This document shows, in pieces, positions 34,740 through 43,503 of a stretch of 64,000 nucleotides of DNA. A program made the position numbers and the translations under genes. The stretch is from Sphingosinicella soli (GTDB taxonomy: Bacteria > Pseudomonadota > Alphaproteobacteria > Sphingomonadales > Sphingomonadaceae), in contig NZ_JACHNZ010000013.1 of assembly GCF_014199685.1 (NCBI RefSeq), positions 1 through 64,000 on the forward strand, written 5' to 3'. The number at the start of each line of letters is the position of its first letter. Positions within the stretch are counted from its first letter, which is position 1. The notes beneath the pieces were generated by a model. That model saw only the letters and a program-made list of their open reading frames with translations. It searched no databases and was not told where the DNA came from.

Positions 34740-35758
34740 TGCAGCCCGCAGACCACCCGCGGATCGCCGACGCGAGAATCGGCGTGCTGATCGTGAACCT
34801 GGGGTCGCCCGACGCGCCGGAAGCCTCGGTGGTGAAGCGCTATCTGAAGGAGTTTCTGTCGGATCGGCGCGTTGTCGAAATCCCGGCGCTGCTGTGGCAG
34901 CCTATCCTGCGCGGCATCATTCTCAATACGCGTCCGGCGAAGAGCGCGGCGCTCTATGCCTCGATCTGGGATCGGGAGCGGGGAGATTCGCCGCTTCGCG
35001 TCATCACCGGGGATCAGGCCGGACTGCTCCAGGCGGCGCTGCCCGACGTGACGGTGGATTTCGCGATGCGTTACGGGAATCCCTCGATCCCCGAACGGCT
35101 CGCGGCGCTGAAGGCGGCGGGCTGCACGCGTATTCTGGTGATGCCGCTCTACCCGCAATATTCCGCGGCGACGACGGCAACCGTCGTGGACAAGGTGGGC
35201 GCCGTTCTGAAGGACATGCGCTGGCAACCCGCGCTGCGCGTGCTGCCGCCCTATCACGACGACCCCCTCTATATCTCCGCGCTTGCGCAGGACGCGCGCG
35301 CGGAGATGGCGGCGCTCGATTTCACGCCCGACGTCGTCGTGGCATCCTTCCACGGGATGCCGGAGCGGACGCTTCATCTGGGCGATCCGTATCATTGTCA
35401 CGCGCAGAAAACCGCGCGGCTGCTGCGCGAGGCCCTGGGGGTCGGCGAGGCCGGTTTCCGCACGGCGTTTCAATCCCGTTTCGGGAAGGCGGAATGGTTG
35501 AAGCCCTATCTCGACAAGACGCTCCAGTCGCTTCCCGGCGAAGGCATCCGCAAGGTGGCCGTGATCGCCCCCGGCTTCAGCGCGGATTGCATCGAGACGC
35601 TGGAGGAAATCGCGATCCAGGGCCGCGAGACATTCTTCCACGCGGGTGGAACCCATTTCGCCTATTTGCGCTGTCTCAATGCGGGAACTGCGGGGATGCA
35701 GATGCTTTCCGGGCTTGCGGCGCGCGAACTTGCCGGTTGGCGCGAATCGGGTCATTGA
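34739..35758 (+). CDS. hemH: Ferrochelatase
   Basis: A 339-residue enzyme inserting Fe2+ into protoporphyrin IX, the last step of heme synthesis. The catalytic His is in ASFHGMP and the second metal-region residue Glu in FSADCIETLEEI, both present. The opening GVLIVNLGSPDAPEA and PLYPQYSAATTAT are family-typical. The start at 34739 shares its first base with the stop of the molybdenum enzyme gene; an ATG is used. phaB follows after 61 bases that include its own ribosome site. Confidence 0.96.
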   Translation: MQPADHPRIADARIGVLIVNLGSPDAPEASVVKRYLKEFLSDRRVVEIPALLWQPILRGIILNTRPAKSAALYASIWDRERGDSPLRVITGDQAGLLQAALPDVTVDFAMRYGNPSIPERLAALKAAGCTRILVMPLYPQYSAATTATVVDKVGAVLKDMRWQPALRVLPPYHDDPLYISALAQDARAEMAALDFTPDVVVASFHGMPERTLHLGDPYHCHAQKTARLLREALGVGEAGFRTAFQSRFGKAEWLKPYLDKTLQSLPGEGIRKVAVIAPGFSADCIETLEEIAIQGRETFFHAGGTHFAYLRCLNAGTAGMQMLSGLAARELAGWRESGH

Positions 35759-35819
35759 TTGCAACACAAATGAAAAAAGCGGGCAGTAACGGTCTATTGT
35801 ACTTGGGAGGACAATCATC

Positions 35820-36542
35820 ATGGCGCGCGTGGCAATCGTTACCGGCGGATCGCGGGGCATCGGCGAGGCGATCAGCCTCGAACTTCAGAAAATGGGGATG
35901 AAAGTCGCCGCCAATTACGGCGGCAACGATGAAAAGGCCCGCGAGTTCACCGAGCGCACAGGCATTCCCGCTTACAAATGGGACGTCGGGGATTTCGATG
36001 CCTGCCAGGACGGCGTGCGCAAGGTGGAGGCCGATCTCGGGCCGGTCGACATTCTCGTCAACAATGCCGGCATCACGCGCGACGGCACGCTGATGAAGAT
36101 GGACCGCAAAGGCTGGGACGAGGTTATCGACGTGAACCTCGGCGGCTGTTTCAACATGGCCAAGGCGGTGTTCGACGGCATGAAATCGCGCGGCTACGGA
36201 CGGATCGTCAACATCGGCTCGATCAACGGGCAGGGCGGCCAGTACGGCCAGGTGAACTACGCGGCGGCGAAATCGGGCATTCACGGTTTCACCAAGGCGC
36301 TCGCTCAGGAAAGCGCGCGTTTCGGCATTACGGTGAACGCGCTTGCGCCGGGCTATATCGATACCGACATGGTCGCCGCAGTGCCCGAGCCGGTGCTTGA
36401 GAAGATCGTCGCCAAAATCCCCGTCGGACGGCTCGGCAAGGCGAGCGAGATCGCGCGCGGCGTCGGCTTCCTCTGCGCCGAGGATGCGGGCTTCGTGACC
36501 GGATCGACGCTGTCGATCAACGGCGGCCAGCACATGTATTGA
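35820..36542 (+). CDS. phaB: Acetoacetyl-CoA reductase (SDR)
   Basis: A 240-residue NADPH-dependent reductase making (R)-3-hydroxybutyryl-CoA for polyhydroxybutyrate. SDR motifs are complete: GGSRGIG near residue 9-15, NNAG at 81-84, the catalytic serine in IGSINGQGGQ, and Tyr/Lys in YAAAKSG. The PhaB-type loop (INGQGGQYGQVNYAA) identifies it over generic FabG. ATG at 35820 follows GGGAGGAC. There is no phaA or phaC in the window, so the rest of the PHB pathway is elsewhere. A small ribbon-helix-helix gene follows eight bases after the stop. Confidence 0.92.
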   Translation: MARVAIVTGGSRGIGEAISLELQKMGMKVAANYGGNDEKAREFTERTGIPAYKWDVGDFDACQDGVRKVEADLGPVDILVNNAGITRDGTLMKMDRKGWDEVIDVNLGGCFNMAKAVFDGMKSRGYGRIVNIGSINGQGGQYGQVNYAAAKSGIHGFTKALAQESARFGITVNALAPGYIDTDMVAAVPEPVLEKIVAKIPVGRLGKASEIARGVGFLCAEDAGFVTGSTLSINGGQHMY

Positions 36543-36549
36543 TCCCGGC

Positions 36550-36756
36550 ATGTCGGGGCTCATCAAACGCTCGGTGACGATCGCCGGGCATCGCACTTCG
36601 GTGAGCCTCGAGCCTGTGTTCTGGGACGCGCTGGTGGCCGAGGCTGACGGCGAGGGGCGTTCCGTCAACGCGCTCGTCGCGGAAATCGACGAGGCGCGGA
36701 CGACCAATCTTTCCAGTGCGATCCGCGTGTGGCTGTTCGAGCGGCGGGGTGGCTGA
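36550..36756 (+). CDS. Small ribbon-helix-helix domain protein
   Basis: A 68-residue protein of the RHH_4 (PF13467-like) family: LIKRSVTIAGHRTSVSLEP is the beta-strand and turn, followed by two helices (FWDALVAEADGEGRS, VNALVAEID) and a tail ending RVWLFERR. It is annotated in other genomes as an aryl-sulfate-sulfotransferase-like or RHH protein; DNA binding is inferred from the fold. It starts eight bases after phaB and could autoregulate the operon or be a co-regulator of storage metabolism. Confidence 0.8.
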   Translation: MSGLIKRSVTIAGHRTSVSLEPVFWDALVAEADGEGRSVNALVAEIDEARTTNLSSAIRVWLFERRGG

Positions 36757-36765
36757 CGGGTTGTG

Positions 36766-36789
36766 CATCCCCTGACTTCGCTCGGGATG
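36766..36789. repeat. Short intergenic inverted repeat
   Basis: CATCCC at 36766-36771 is matched by GGGATG at 36784-36789, around CTGACTTCGCTC. This is a common form of sphingomonad intergenic hairpin. It lies after the RHH gene and may contribute to its 3' end. Confidence 0.45.
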
Positions 36790-36853
36790 ATGGGCGCAGA
36801 GGGGCGGGGCCTCTCTATCAGACGCAGCGCAGGGCGGAACCGCCCCACCCCAA

Positions 36854-36880
36854 CCCCTCCCCTGAAGGAGAGGGGCTTTT
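36854..36880 (+). terminator. Rho-independent terminator-like hairpin
   Basis: CCCCTCCCCT pairs with AGGAGAGGGG (one mismatch) around a two-base loop, followed by CTTTT. It terminates the plus-strand phaB-RHH transcript and lies just beyond the purK stop, so it may serve both directions, although the T run is only good for the plus strand. Confidence 0.6.
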
Positions 36881-36888
36881 CCGCGTTT

Positions 36889-37946
36889 CTATTCAAGCCA
36901 GGTGACGTGGCCCATCTTGCGGCCGGGCTTGACCTCGCTCTTGCCGTAGAGATGCAGATGGGCGCGCGGGTCCGCGAGTATCGCGGCCCAGTCGTTTGCG
37001 TCCTCGCCGATCAGATTCTTCATGCGGACGGCGTGCGCGCTGAGCCCCGTTTCGCCCAGCGGCAGGCCGCAGATCGCGCGAATATGGTTCTCGAACTGGC
37101 TGGTGTGCGCACCCTCGATCGTCCAGTGGCCGCTGTTGTGAACGCGCGGGGCCATCTCGTTGAACACGGGGCCGTCCGCGCAGGCGAAGAATTCGAGCGT
37201 CAGGAGCCCGACATAATCGAGGGCATCGGCGACCTTGCGCGCCATTGCAGCCGCCGCTTCGATGTGCGCGGAGAGCGCGGCCGGTGCGGGAATTTCGGAG
37301 AGGACGAGGATGCCGTTCGCATGGGTGTTGCGGGGCGCCTGATAAACGGCGCTGCTTCCATCCGTGGCACGGGCGAGCAGGATGGAAAACTCCGCATCGA
37401 AGCGGACGAAGCCTTCGTAGATCGAGGGGTTCTCGCCGATGTCCGTCCACGCGGCGTCCAGCATCGTATCGGCGTCGATGCGAACCTGGCCCTTGCCGTC
37501 ATAACCGAACCGGCGGGTCTTGAGGATGCCGGGGGTGCCGATCTCGCGCACGGCCGTTTCAAGCTCGGCGCGCGACGAGACGGCGCGGTACGGTGCGGCG
37601 CGGCCGCCCAGGCCGGTGAAAAAATCCTTCTCGACAAGGCGATCCTGCGCAATGCGCAGCGCGCGTGCGCCGGGCCGGGTCGGGACGCGCGCTTCGAGAA
37701 ACGCAAGGCTTTCAGCATCGACGTTCTCGAATTCGACCGTCACGACATCGACGGCGGCGGCGAAGGCTTCGAGCGCCGCATGGTCGGTGTAGGCCGCGCG
37801 CGTGACGGCGGCGGAGACGTCGGCGGCCGGAAGTTCGGTTTCGGGCGCGAAGATGTGAACGCGGTAGCCCATGTTCGCCGCCGCGAGAGCGAGCATACGC
37901 CCAAGCTGGCCGCCGCCGAGGATGCCTATGGTGGAACCGGGCGCAA

Positions 37947-37950
<4 letters not shown>
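36889..37950 (-). CDS. purK: 5-(carboxyamino)imidazole ribonucleotide synthase
   Basis: A 353-residue ATP-grasp enzyme that carboxylates AIR to N5-CAIR with ATP and bicarbonate. The N-terminal [16 protein letters not shown] and the ATP-grasp regions [13 protein letters not shown] and [15 protein letters not shown] are complete. Its ATG at 37950 overlaps the purE stop by four bases, as is usual for the purE-purK pair. It ends at a short intergenic repeat region. Confidence 0.96.
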
Positions 37951-38435
<485 letters not shown>

Positions 38436-38565
38436 GCTTCCCTGCGCGTCCTTCTCCGAAGCGCCGCAACCTACTTTCGCTCCGCCTCGCTGTCTATGTT
38501 CACCTTACGCACATTATTTTATGGGCAGAGTGACGATCGGAACCGGAAACGGCCGGGAGAACAGG

Positions 38566-39297
38566 ATGACGCGTATCGATGAAGGCGGACGCGCTGCACG
38601 TGCCTACGGGCGCGTCCAGACACGCGCCGCGCTTGCGTCGGTGCCTGCCATAGGCGATGCACTGGCGGGCATTCCCGACGCCGAGCCCGCCACCGCGATT
38701 GCGGAGGTGGCGGCCGCCGCGCTTCCCGAGCACCTGCGGGACGCTTTCGTCGCGTTGCTTGCGGAAACCGAGGAACTGCGCAGAACGCTGGCGGTCGCGC
38801 GCCGCCGCATCGAGGAACTCGAACGCCTGGTGGAAGCGGACGAACTCACACCGGTCGCCAACCGGCGCGGCCTGATGCGCGATCTCGCCCGGACGCTGGC
38901 GGAGGTCGGACGGCACGGGGTGCGCGCGGCGCTGATCTTCATTGATGTCGACAGGCTGAAGGAGATCAACGACCTTCACGGCCACCTCGCCGGAGACGCG
39001 GCGCTCGTGCACATCGGGGAAACCCTGCGCGCGAAACTGCGCGAATCCGATACGATCGCGCGGCTCGGCGGCGACGAATTCGCCGTTGTCCTGCGGCATG
39101 TCGATGGCGAACAGGCGCGCGCGAAGATGGAGCAGATCGTGGCTGCCGTGGCCGCGAAGCCGGTGTGGCTGGGGAGCGATCGCTTCACCGTCACGATTTC
39201 CGCCGGCCTGCACATCCTGTCGCCGGGAGAAACGGTGGAAGGCGCCCTGCGCTTCGCCGATACGGCGATGTACGCTTGCAAGACGGAAAAGCGCTGA
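38566..39297 (+). CDS. GGDEF-domain diguanylate cyclase
   Basis: A 243-residue soluble protein with an N-terminal helical region (residues 1-60), a coiled-coil linker (about 62-90) and a C-terminal GGDEF domain. The active-site GGDEF is intact (168-172) and the inhibitory site RxxD is present five residues upstream (Arg159-Asp162), so it should make cyclic di-GMP with product inhibition. No sensor domain is recognisable, only the helical start. ATG at 38566 has GGGAG seven bases upstream and is preferred to ATG 38521. It is divergent from purE. Confidence 0.9.
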   Translation: MTRIDEGGRAARAYGRVQTRAALASVPAIGDALAGIPDAEPATAIAEVAAAALPEHLRDAFVALLAETEELRRTLAVARRRIEELERLVEADELTPVANRRGLMRDLARTLAEVGRHGVRAALIFIDVDRLKEINDLHGHLAGDAALVHIGETLRAKLRESDTIARLGGDEFAVVLRHVDGEQARAKMEQIVAAVAAKPVWLGSDRFTVTISAGLHILSPGETVEGALRFADTAMYACKTEKR

Positions 39298-39414
39298 ACC
39301 CGATCCGAGACGTATCGGCGGCGGCGCGAAGCCTTTGAAGGAAAAGCGTTCGCAGCGCTTCACCGGCGATCCCTTGCGATGGAAATGTAACCCCCGCACG
39401 CTATAAGCAGCGGC

Positions 39415-40821
39415 ATGACCGACGATGTTCAGGATAAGGATCACGCTCCGGCGCCGCGCGAGGCACTGGAAGACAACCGTTTGACGGGCGCGTTCGTCGA
39501 TGAGGTGACGGAGGCGCTCGCCGCGGGGGACGCGGCGCGCGTGCAGGAACTCGCCGGGCCGCTGCACCCCGCCGATATCGCCGATCTCGTCGAGCAGGTG
39601 AAGCCGCAGGAACGCCAGCTTCTCGCCGCCGCGCTCGGCGACCTGCTTGACGCCGACGTCATCTCGGAAATGAACGAGGTGGTGCGCGAACAGTTGATCG
39701 ACGTGCTCGATGCGGGGCAGGTCGCGGACGTCGTTACGCAGATGGAAACCGACGACGCGGTCGCCATCCTCGAGGACATGGACGAGGAGGACCAGGCCGA
39801 GGTCCTGCGCTCGCTCCCCGCCAACGAACGCGCCGCGATCGAAGAGGCGCTGGGCTACCCGGAAGAATCCGCCGGCCGCCTGATGCAGCGCGACCTTATC
39901 GCGGTGCCTGAATACTGGACGGTCGGTCAGGTCATCGATTTCCTGCGGCAGGCCGGTGACGACGTGGCCAGCGATTTCTGGGAAATCTTCGTCGTCGATC
40001 CTTCGCACAAACCGGTGGGGACCATGCGCCTCTCGCTGGTGCTGCGCTCGCCGCGCAACGTGCTCGTCAGCGAGGTGATGGAGCGCGAGCAGACACTGAT
40101 CCCGGTCGATATGGATCAGGAAGAAGTGGCGCTGCGTTTCCAGAAATACGCGCTGATCTCGGCGGCGGTCGTTGATGTTTCCGGCCGCCTCGTGGGTGTC
40201 GTGACCGTCGACGACGTCGTCCACATCATTCAGGAAGAGGCCGACGAGGACATCATGCGCATGTCGGGCGCAGGTGACGGGGACATCAACGACAGCGTGC
40301 GGGAAATCGTCTCCACGCGCCTGCGCTGGCTGATCGTCAATCTCGGCACCGCGATCCTGGCTTCGATCGTCATCGGTTTCTTTGCGGGTACGATCGAGAA
40401 GATGGTGGCGCTCGCCATTCTGATGCCGATCGTCTCGGCGCTCGGCGGCAATGCCGCGACGCAGACCATGGCGGTGACGGTGCGCGCGCTCGCCACGGAT
40501 CAGCTGACCGAAGTGAACACGCGGCGCACGATCTCCAAGGAAATCCGCGTCGCGCTCATCAACGGCGCAGCGATCGCGTTGCTGGTCGGCCTTGCCGCAG
40601 GGTTCTATTTCTCGAACGTGCAGCTCGGGCTGGTGATGGGGGTGGCGATGATCGGGAACATCCTCGTCGCAGGCGTCGCCGGGGTCATGGTGCCGCTGAC
40701 GCTCGACCGGATGGACATCGATCCGGCGGTCTCCTCGCCCGTGTTCGTCACCATGACGACGGACGTGCTGGGCTTTCTGTTCTTCCTCGGCCTCGCCGCG
40801 GCGACGGGCCTGGCGGGTTAG
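39415..40821 (+). CDS. mgtE: Magnesium transporter MgtE
   Basis: A 468-residue Mg2+ channel-type transporter. Residues about 25-130 form the MgtE N domain with acidic repeats, 140-265 a CBS pair that senses Mg2+, and 310-468 five membrane helices, including the pore signature IEKMVALAILMPIVSALGG interrupted at its last residue and GNAATQTMA. It has the typical length and order. ATG at 39415 follows the 117-base gap after the GGDEF gene. No Mg2+ riboswitch was recognised in that gap. Confidence 0.94.
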   Translation: MTDDVQDKDHAPAPREALEDNRLTGAFVDEVTEALAAGDAARVQELAGPLHPADIADLVEQVKPQERQLLAAALGDLLDADVISEMNEVVREQLIDVLDAGQVADVVTQMETDDAVAILEDMDEEDQAEVLRSLPANERAAIEEALGYPEESAGRLMQRDLIAVPEYWTVGQVIDFLRQAGDDVASDFWEIFVVDPSHKPVGTMRLSLVLRSPRNVLVSEVMEREQTLIPVDMDQEEVALRFQKYALISAAVVDVSGRLVGVVTVDDVVHIIQEEADEDIMRMSGAGDGDINDSVREIVSTRLRWLIVNLGTAILASIVIGFFAGTIEKMVALAILMPIVSALGGNAATQTMAVTVRALATDQLTEVNTRRTISKEIRVALINGAAIALLVGLAAGFYFSNVQLGLVMGVAMIGNILVAGVAGVMVPLTLDRMDIDPAVSSPVFVTMTTDVLGFLFFLGLAAATGLAG

Positions 40822-40825
40822 GCCG

Positions 40826-41590
40826 GTGACGGCGGAGGTCATTCTCGTCGATGACGAGCGACTTGTCGCCAAACTCTACGGGCGTGCGGTGGAAGCGGCG
40901 GGCTATGAGGCAACGCTGTTCAGCGACGCGGAATCCGCATTCAAGCGCATCGTCCAGCGGGGGCCGTCGCTGCTCGTCACCGATCTCAACATGCCGGGCC
41001 TTTCCGGCTATGCGCTCGCCGAGCGCATCACGGAGCGCGGCCTCAAGAGCTTCCCCATCATCCTGATGAGCGCGGACGATACGGCCGAGCTTATCAAGGC
41101 GGGCGTGGCTTCGGGCGTGGACGATTTCCTGGTGAAGGGTGTCAGCTTCGAGCGTTTCCGCGCGCGGCTCGATCACTGGATGAAGGGGCCGTTTGCCGGA
41201 CTGCCCGTGCATGTCCGCATCGCGGCGCGCGAGAGCCTTGCACGCAGCGGCGCCCCGGAAAGCCCGATCGCGTTCCTGCACGGTTCGCTCGACCGCGTTA
41301 CCGTGCGCGCCGCAGCGACGGTGGAGGATCTTCTCGATGCCGTGGGCGGCGAATACGGGCGTACGGCGGCCGAGGCGCTGCGCTTGCTGGGCGTCATCGA
41401 CGGCGTGCTTGCGCTTCTTTCCCGGTCCAACGGGCTAACGCAGCTGCGCCGTCTCGAAGCGATGGTCGGTGTCGTTGACAGGCTCGGCGAGCCGTGGCAG
41501 GCGCGCCTGCACCCGCACATCGCGCGTTTTGAAGCCGTCGCGCGCGACGCGACCTTTCGGCACGCCGCGCAGTCGCTGCGGTTGCGCTAG
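40826..41590 (+). CDS. Response regulator with unrecognised C-terminal domain
   Basis: A 254-residue protein. Residues 1-120 are a receiver domain with Asp9-Asp10, phosphoacceptor Asp53 (VTDLNMPG), the switch Ser82 and Lys104 in FLVKG. The C-terminal half (about 125-254) is mostly helical, with no HTH, GGDEF, EAL, HD-GYP or histidine kinase motif that I can recognise. The start GTG at 40826 lies four bases after the mgtE stop, so the two are likely co-transcribed. No partner kinase is adjacent. Confidence 0.85.
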   Translation: MTAEVILVDDERLVAKLYGRAVEAAGYEATLFSDAESAFKRIVQRGPSLLVTDLNMPGLSGYALAERITERGLKSFPIILMSADDTAELIKAGVASGVDDFLVKGVSFERFRARLDHWMKGPFAGLPVHVRIAARESLARSGAPESPIAFLHGSLDRVTVRAAATVEDLLDAVGGEYGRTAAEALRLLGVIDGVLALLSRSNGLTQLRRLEAMVGVVDRLGEPWQARLHPHIARFEAVARDATFRHAAQSLRLR

Positions 41591-41597
41591 GCGGCGA

Positions 41598-42287
41598 TCA
41601 GGCGCCGCAACTGACCTTGCCGCTGCCGAGCGTTTTGACCTCGCACTGCGGCTTGCCGAGAATCTTGATGTCGCCGGAGCCCGCGATGCTGAGCTTGGCA
41701 TGCTTCGCGACATCGGCGGTGATATCCCCCGAGCCCGCGATCTTGCCCGTCAGCGACTGGCACTTGAGGCCGGGCGCGTCGACATTTCCCGACCCCGCGA
41801 TGGATATCGTCGCCGCGCCGCATGTGCCGGTCATCGCCATGTCGCCGGACCCGGCAAGCGAAATGTCCATGCGGTCCGCCGTCACCACGCCGACATTGAG
41901 ATCGCCGGAGCCGGAAACAGCCAGTTTCACGTCCTGGCCTTTCATGCGATCGACGGCAATGTCCCCCGACCCGGCGAGCCGCGCGCTGCCGAGCGTATGC
42001 GTGGTGACATAAAGGGTCAGCATCTCGCCGTCGTTCCATGTGAACCAGGTGCCCGACTTCTTTTCGCGGATGCGCAGGGTGCCGCCGGAAACCTGAACAT
42101 CCAGGCGGTCGATCGATTTCTGGTCGCCGACGGCACGCACGCCGGGCGCCTTGCCGGTCGCTACGATCACCTTGTGCGGAACCGAAACGGAGATGCCTTC
42201 GAATTCCGTGACCATGAACTTCTGTTCGGCGGCAAGCGCGGGCGGCGCGAGCGCGAGCAGGGACGCGGCGAGAAGGGCCTGTTTCAT
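41598..42287 (-). CDS. Secreted GIN-domain (DUF2807) beta-helix protein
   Basis: A 229-residue exported protein. Signal peptide MKQALLAASLLALAPPALA is followed by Ala-Glu. The mature part holds at least five copies of a SGSGD-type turn (AGSGDI, SGSGDL, AGSGDM, AGSGNV, AGSGDI), spaced about 20 residues, which is the DUF2807 right-handed beta-helix typical of GIN domain proteins. The function of the family is unknown; surface or periplasmic binding is a guess. ATG at 42287 gives the signal peptide; the longer frame to 42341 does not. Confidence 0.85.
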   Translation of the reverse strand: MKQALLAASLLALAPPALAAEQKFMVTEFEGISVSVPHKVIVATGKAPGVRAVGDQKSIDRLDVQVSGGTLRIREKKSGTWFTWNDGEMLTLYVTTHTLGSARLAGSGDIAVDRMKGQDVKLAVSGSGDLNVGVVTADRMDISLAGSGDMAMTGTCGAATISIAGSGNVDAPGLKCQSLTGKIAGSGDITADVAKHAKLSIAGSGDIKILGKPQCEVKTLGSGKVSCGA

Positions 42288-42349
42288 AGGATGCGATCTC
42301 CAAGCTGTATTGCTGATACAATACAGTAGCGCGCGGGGCATGTCGATCC

Positions 42350-43444
42350 TTAATAGAGGAACATCGGCATGCCTTCGACGCTCTTCAGCCGCGCGCGGTA
42401 CTGTTCGCGGTCGTAAAGCCTTTCCACATCGACGTGCTTTGCGCCTTCGAGCACGCTGTCGGCCGGAACATGGCAGTAGTTGCCGCTGGTCAGCGTCACC
42501 ATCCGCCCGGTCTCGCGCCGTTCGATCAGTTGAACGGCGAGCGCGCCGAAGGCGAGGCCGACCATGCGGTCCAGCGCGTCGGGCTCGCCCGCCCGCATCA
42601 GATAGGCGAGTTCCTGGACGACCGTGCCGCCGCCGCCGGCCGCCTCAATGGCGCGGGCGATGCGGTGGCCTACGCCGCCGTCGTTCCGCGTCGTGGCGGA
42701 GCCGGACATGTCCGCCGCCGCCCCGCCGACGAGACCGGCACCCTCCGAGACCACCAGAACCGCATAGTTCGCCGGGTTGGTCGCCTTGTCGCGCGCAAGA
42801 AGCGGCAGCAGCACGTCGAGATCGGCGGGAACCTCCGCGATCACCGTGCGATCGACCTGCGCGAGGAAACCCGAAAGCAGCGCGGTTTCCCCGGAACGGC
42901 GGCCGAACAGCTCGATAACCGCTATCCTCTCGTGGCTTTCGGTGGTGGTGCGCAGCGCATTGATCGCCGCGACCGACCGCGTGACGGCGGTTGAAAAGCC
43001 GATGCAATAGTCCGTGCCGTTCACGTCGTTGTCCATCGTCTTGGGGATGGAAATGACCGGAACGCCGATGCTGTCCAGATGCGCCGAGAAGCGCAGCGTG
43101 CCGTCTCCGCCGAGCGTGATCATGACATCGATGCCGAGGCGTTCGAGCACATGCGTTACGTGCGCGGTCCGGTCGCCGCCCGCCGCGGTGCGCGGATCGC
43201 AGCGGGACGTGTGGAGAATCGTGCCGCCCAGCCGGTCGAGCCCGCGAACGCGCTCGCGGTTCAGATCGACCGTATTCGCGGCGACCGAGACCGGGTCGTC
43301 GGGATCGATATCGAGCAGGCCCTGCCAACCGCGCCGGAACCCCAGAACCTGCCATCCGCGATCGTCCGCAGCCAGCACAACCGCGCGAATGCAAGGGTTT
43401 AGACCGGGCACGTCGCCGCCGCCCGTCAGAATACCGAGGCGCAT
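42350..43444 (-). CDS. 6-phosphofructokinase with mixed ATP/PPi-type residues
   Basis: A 364-residue PfkA-family kinase, longer than E. coli PfkA (320). The phosphoryl-donor residues are mixed: the position equal to Gly104 is Gly115 in GGDGT, typical for ATP, while the position equal to Gly124 is Lys135 in PKTMDND, which is usually lysine in the PPi-dependent enzymes. Gly/Lys combinations occur in the long ATP-PFK clade of some protists and bacteria, so ATP use is the better guess. Most sphingomonads break down glucose by the Entner-Doudoroff pathway, so a PFK here is notable. The gene is 62 bases upstream of the GIN-domain gene. Confidence 0.9.
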   Translation of the reverse strand: MRLGILTGGGDVPGLNPCIRAVVLAADDRGWQVLGFRRGWQGLLDIDPDDPVSVAANTVDLNRERVRGLDRLGGTILHTSRCDPRTAAGGDRTAHVTHVLERLGIDVMITLGGDGTLRFSAHLDSIGVPVISIPKTMDNDVNGTDYCIGFSTAVTRSVAAINALRTTTESHERIAVIELFGRRSGETALLSGFLAQVDRTVIAEVPADLDVLLPLLARDKATNPANYAVLVVSEGAGLVGGAAADMSGSATTRNDGGVGHRIARAIEAAGGGGTVVQELAYLMRAGEPDALDRMVGLAFGALAVQLIERRETGRMVTLTSGNYCHVPADSVLEGAKHVDVERLYDREQYRARLKSVEGMPMFLY

Positions 43445-43503
43445 TTTGTTCTCCTGTATGGCCCGGAACTATGCCGGTCATCGCGGTGGGCGTCGAGGGT
43501 GCT

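Noticed and set aside
39298-39414. Possible Mg2+ riboswitch (M-box) before mgtE
   Set aside because: The 117-base gap is too short and shows no M-box-like conserved pairing; a simple hairpin (AAGCG/CGCTT) is the only structure.
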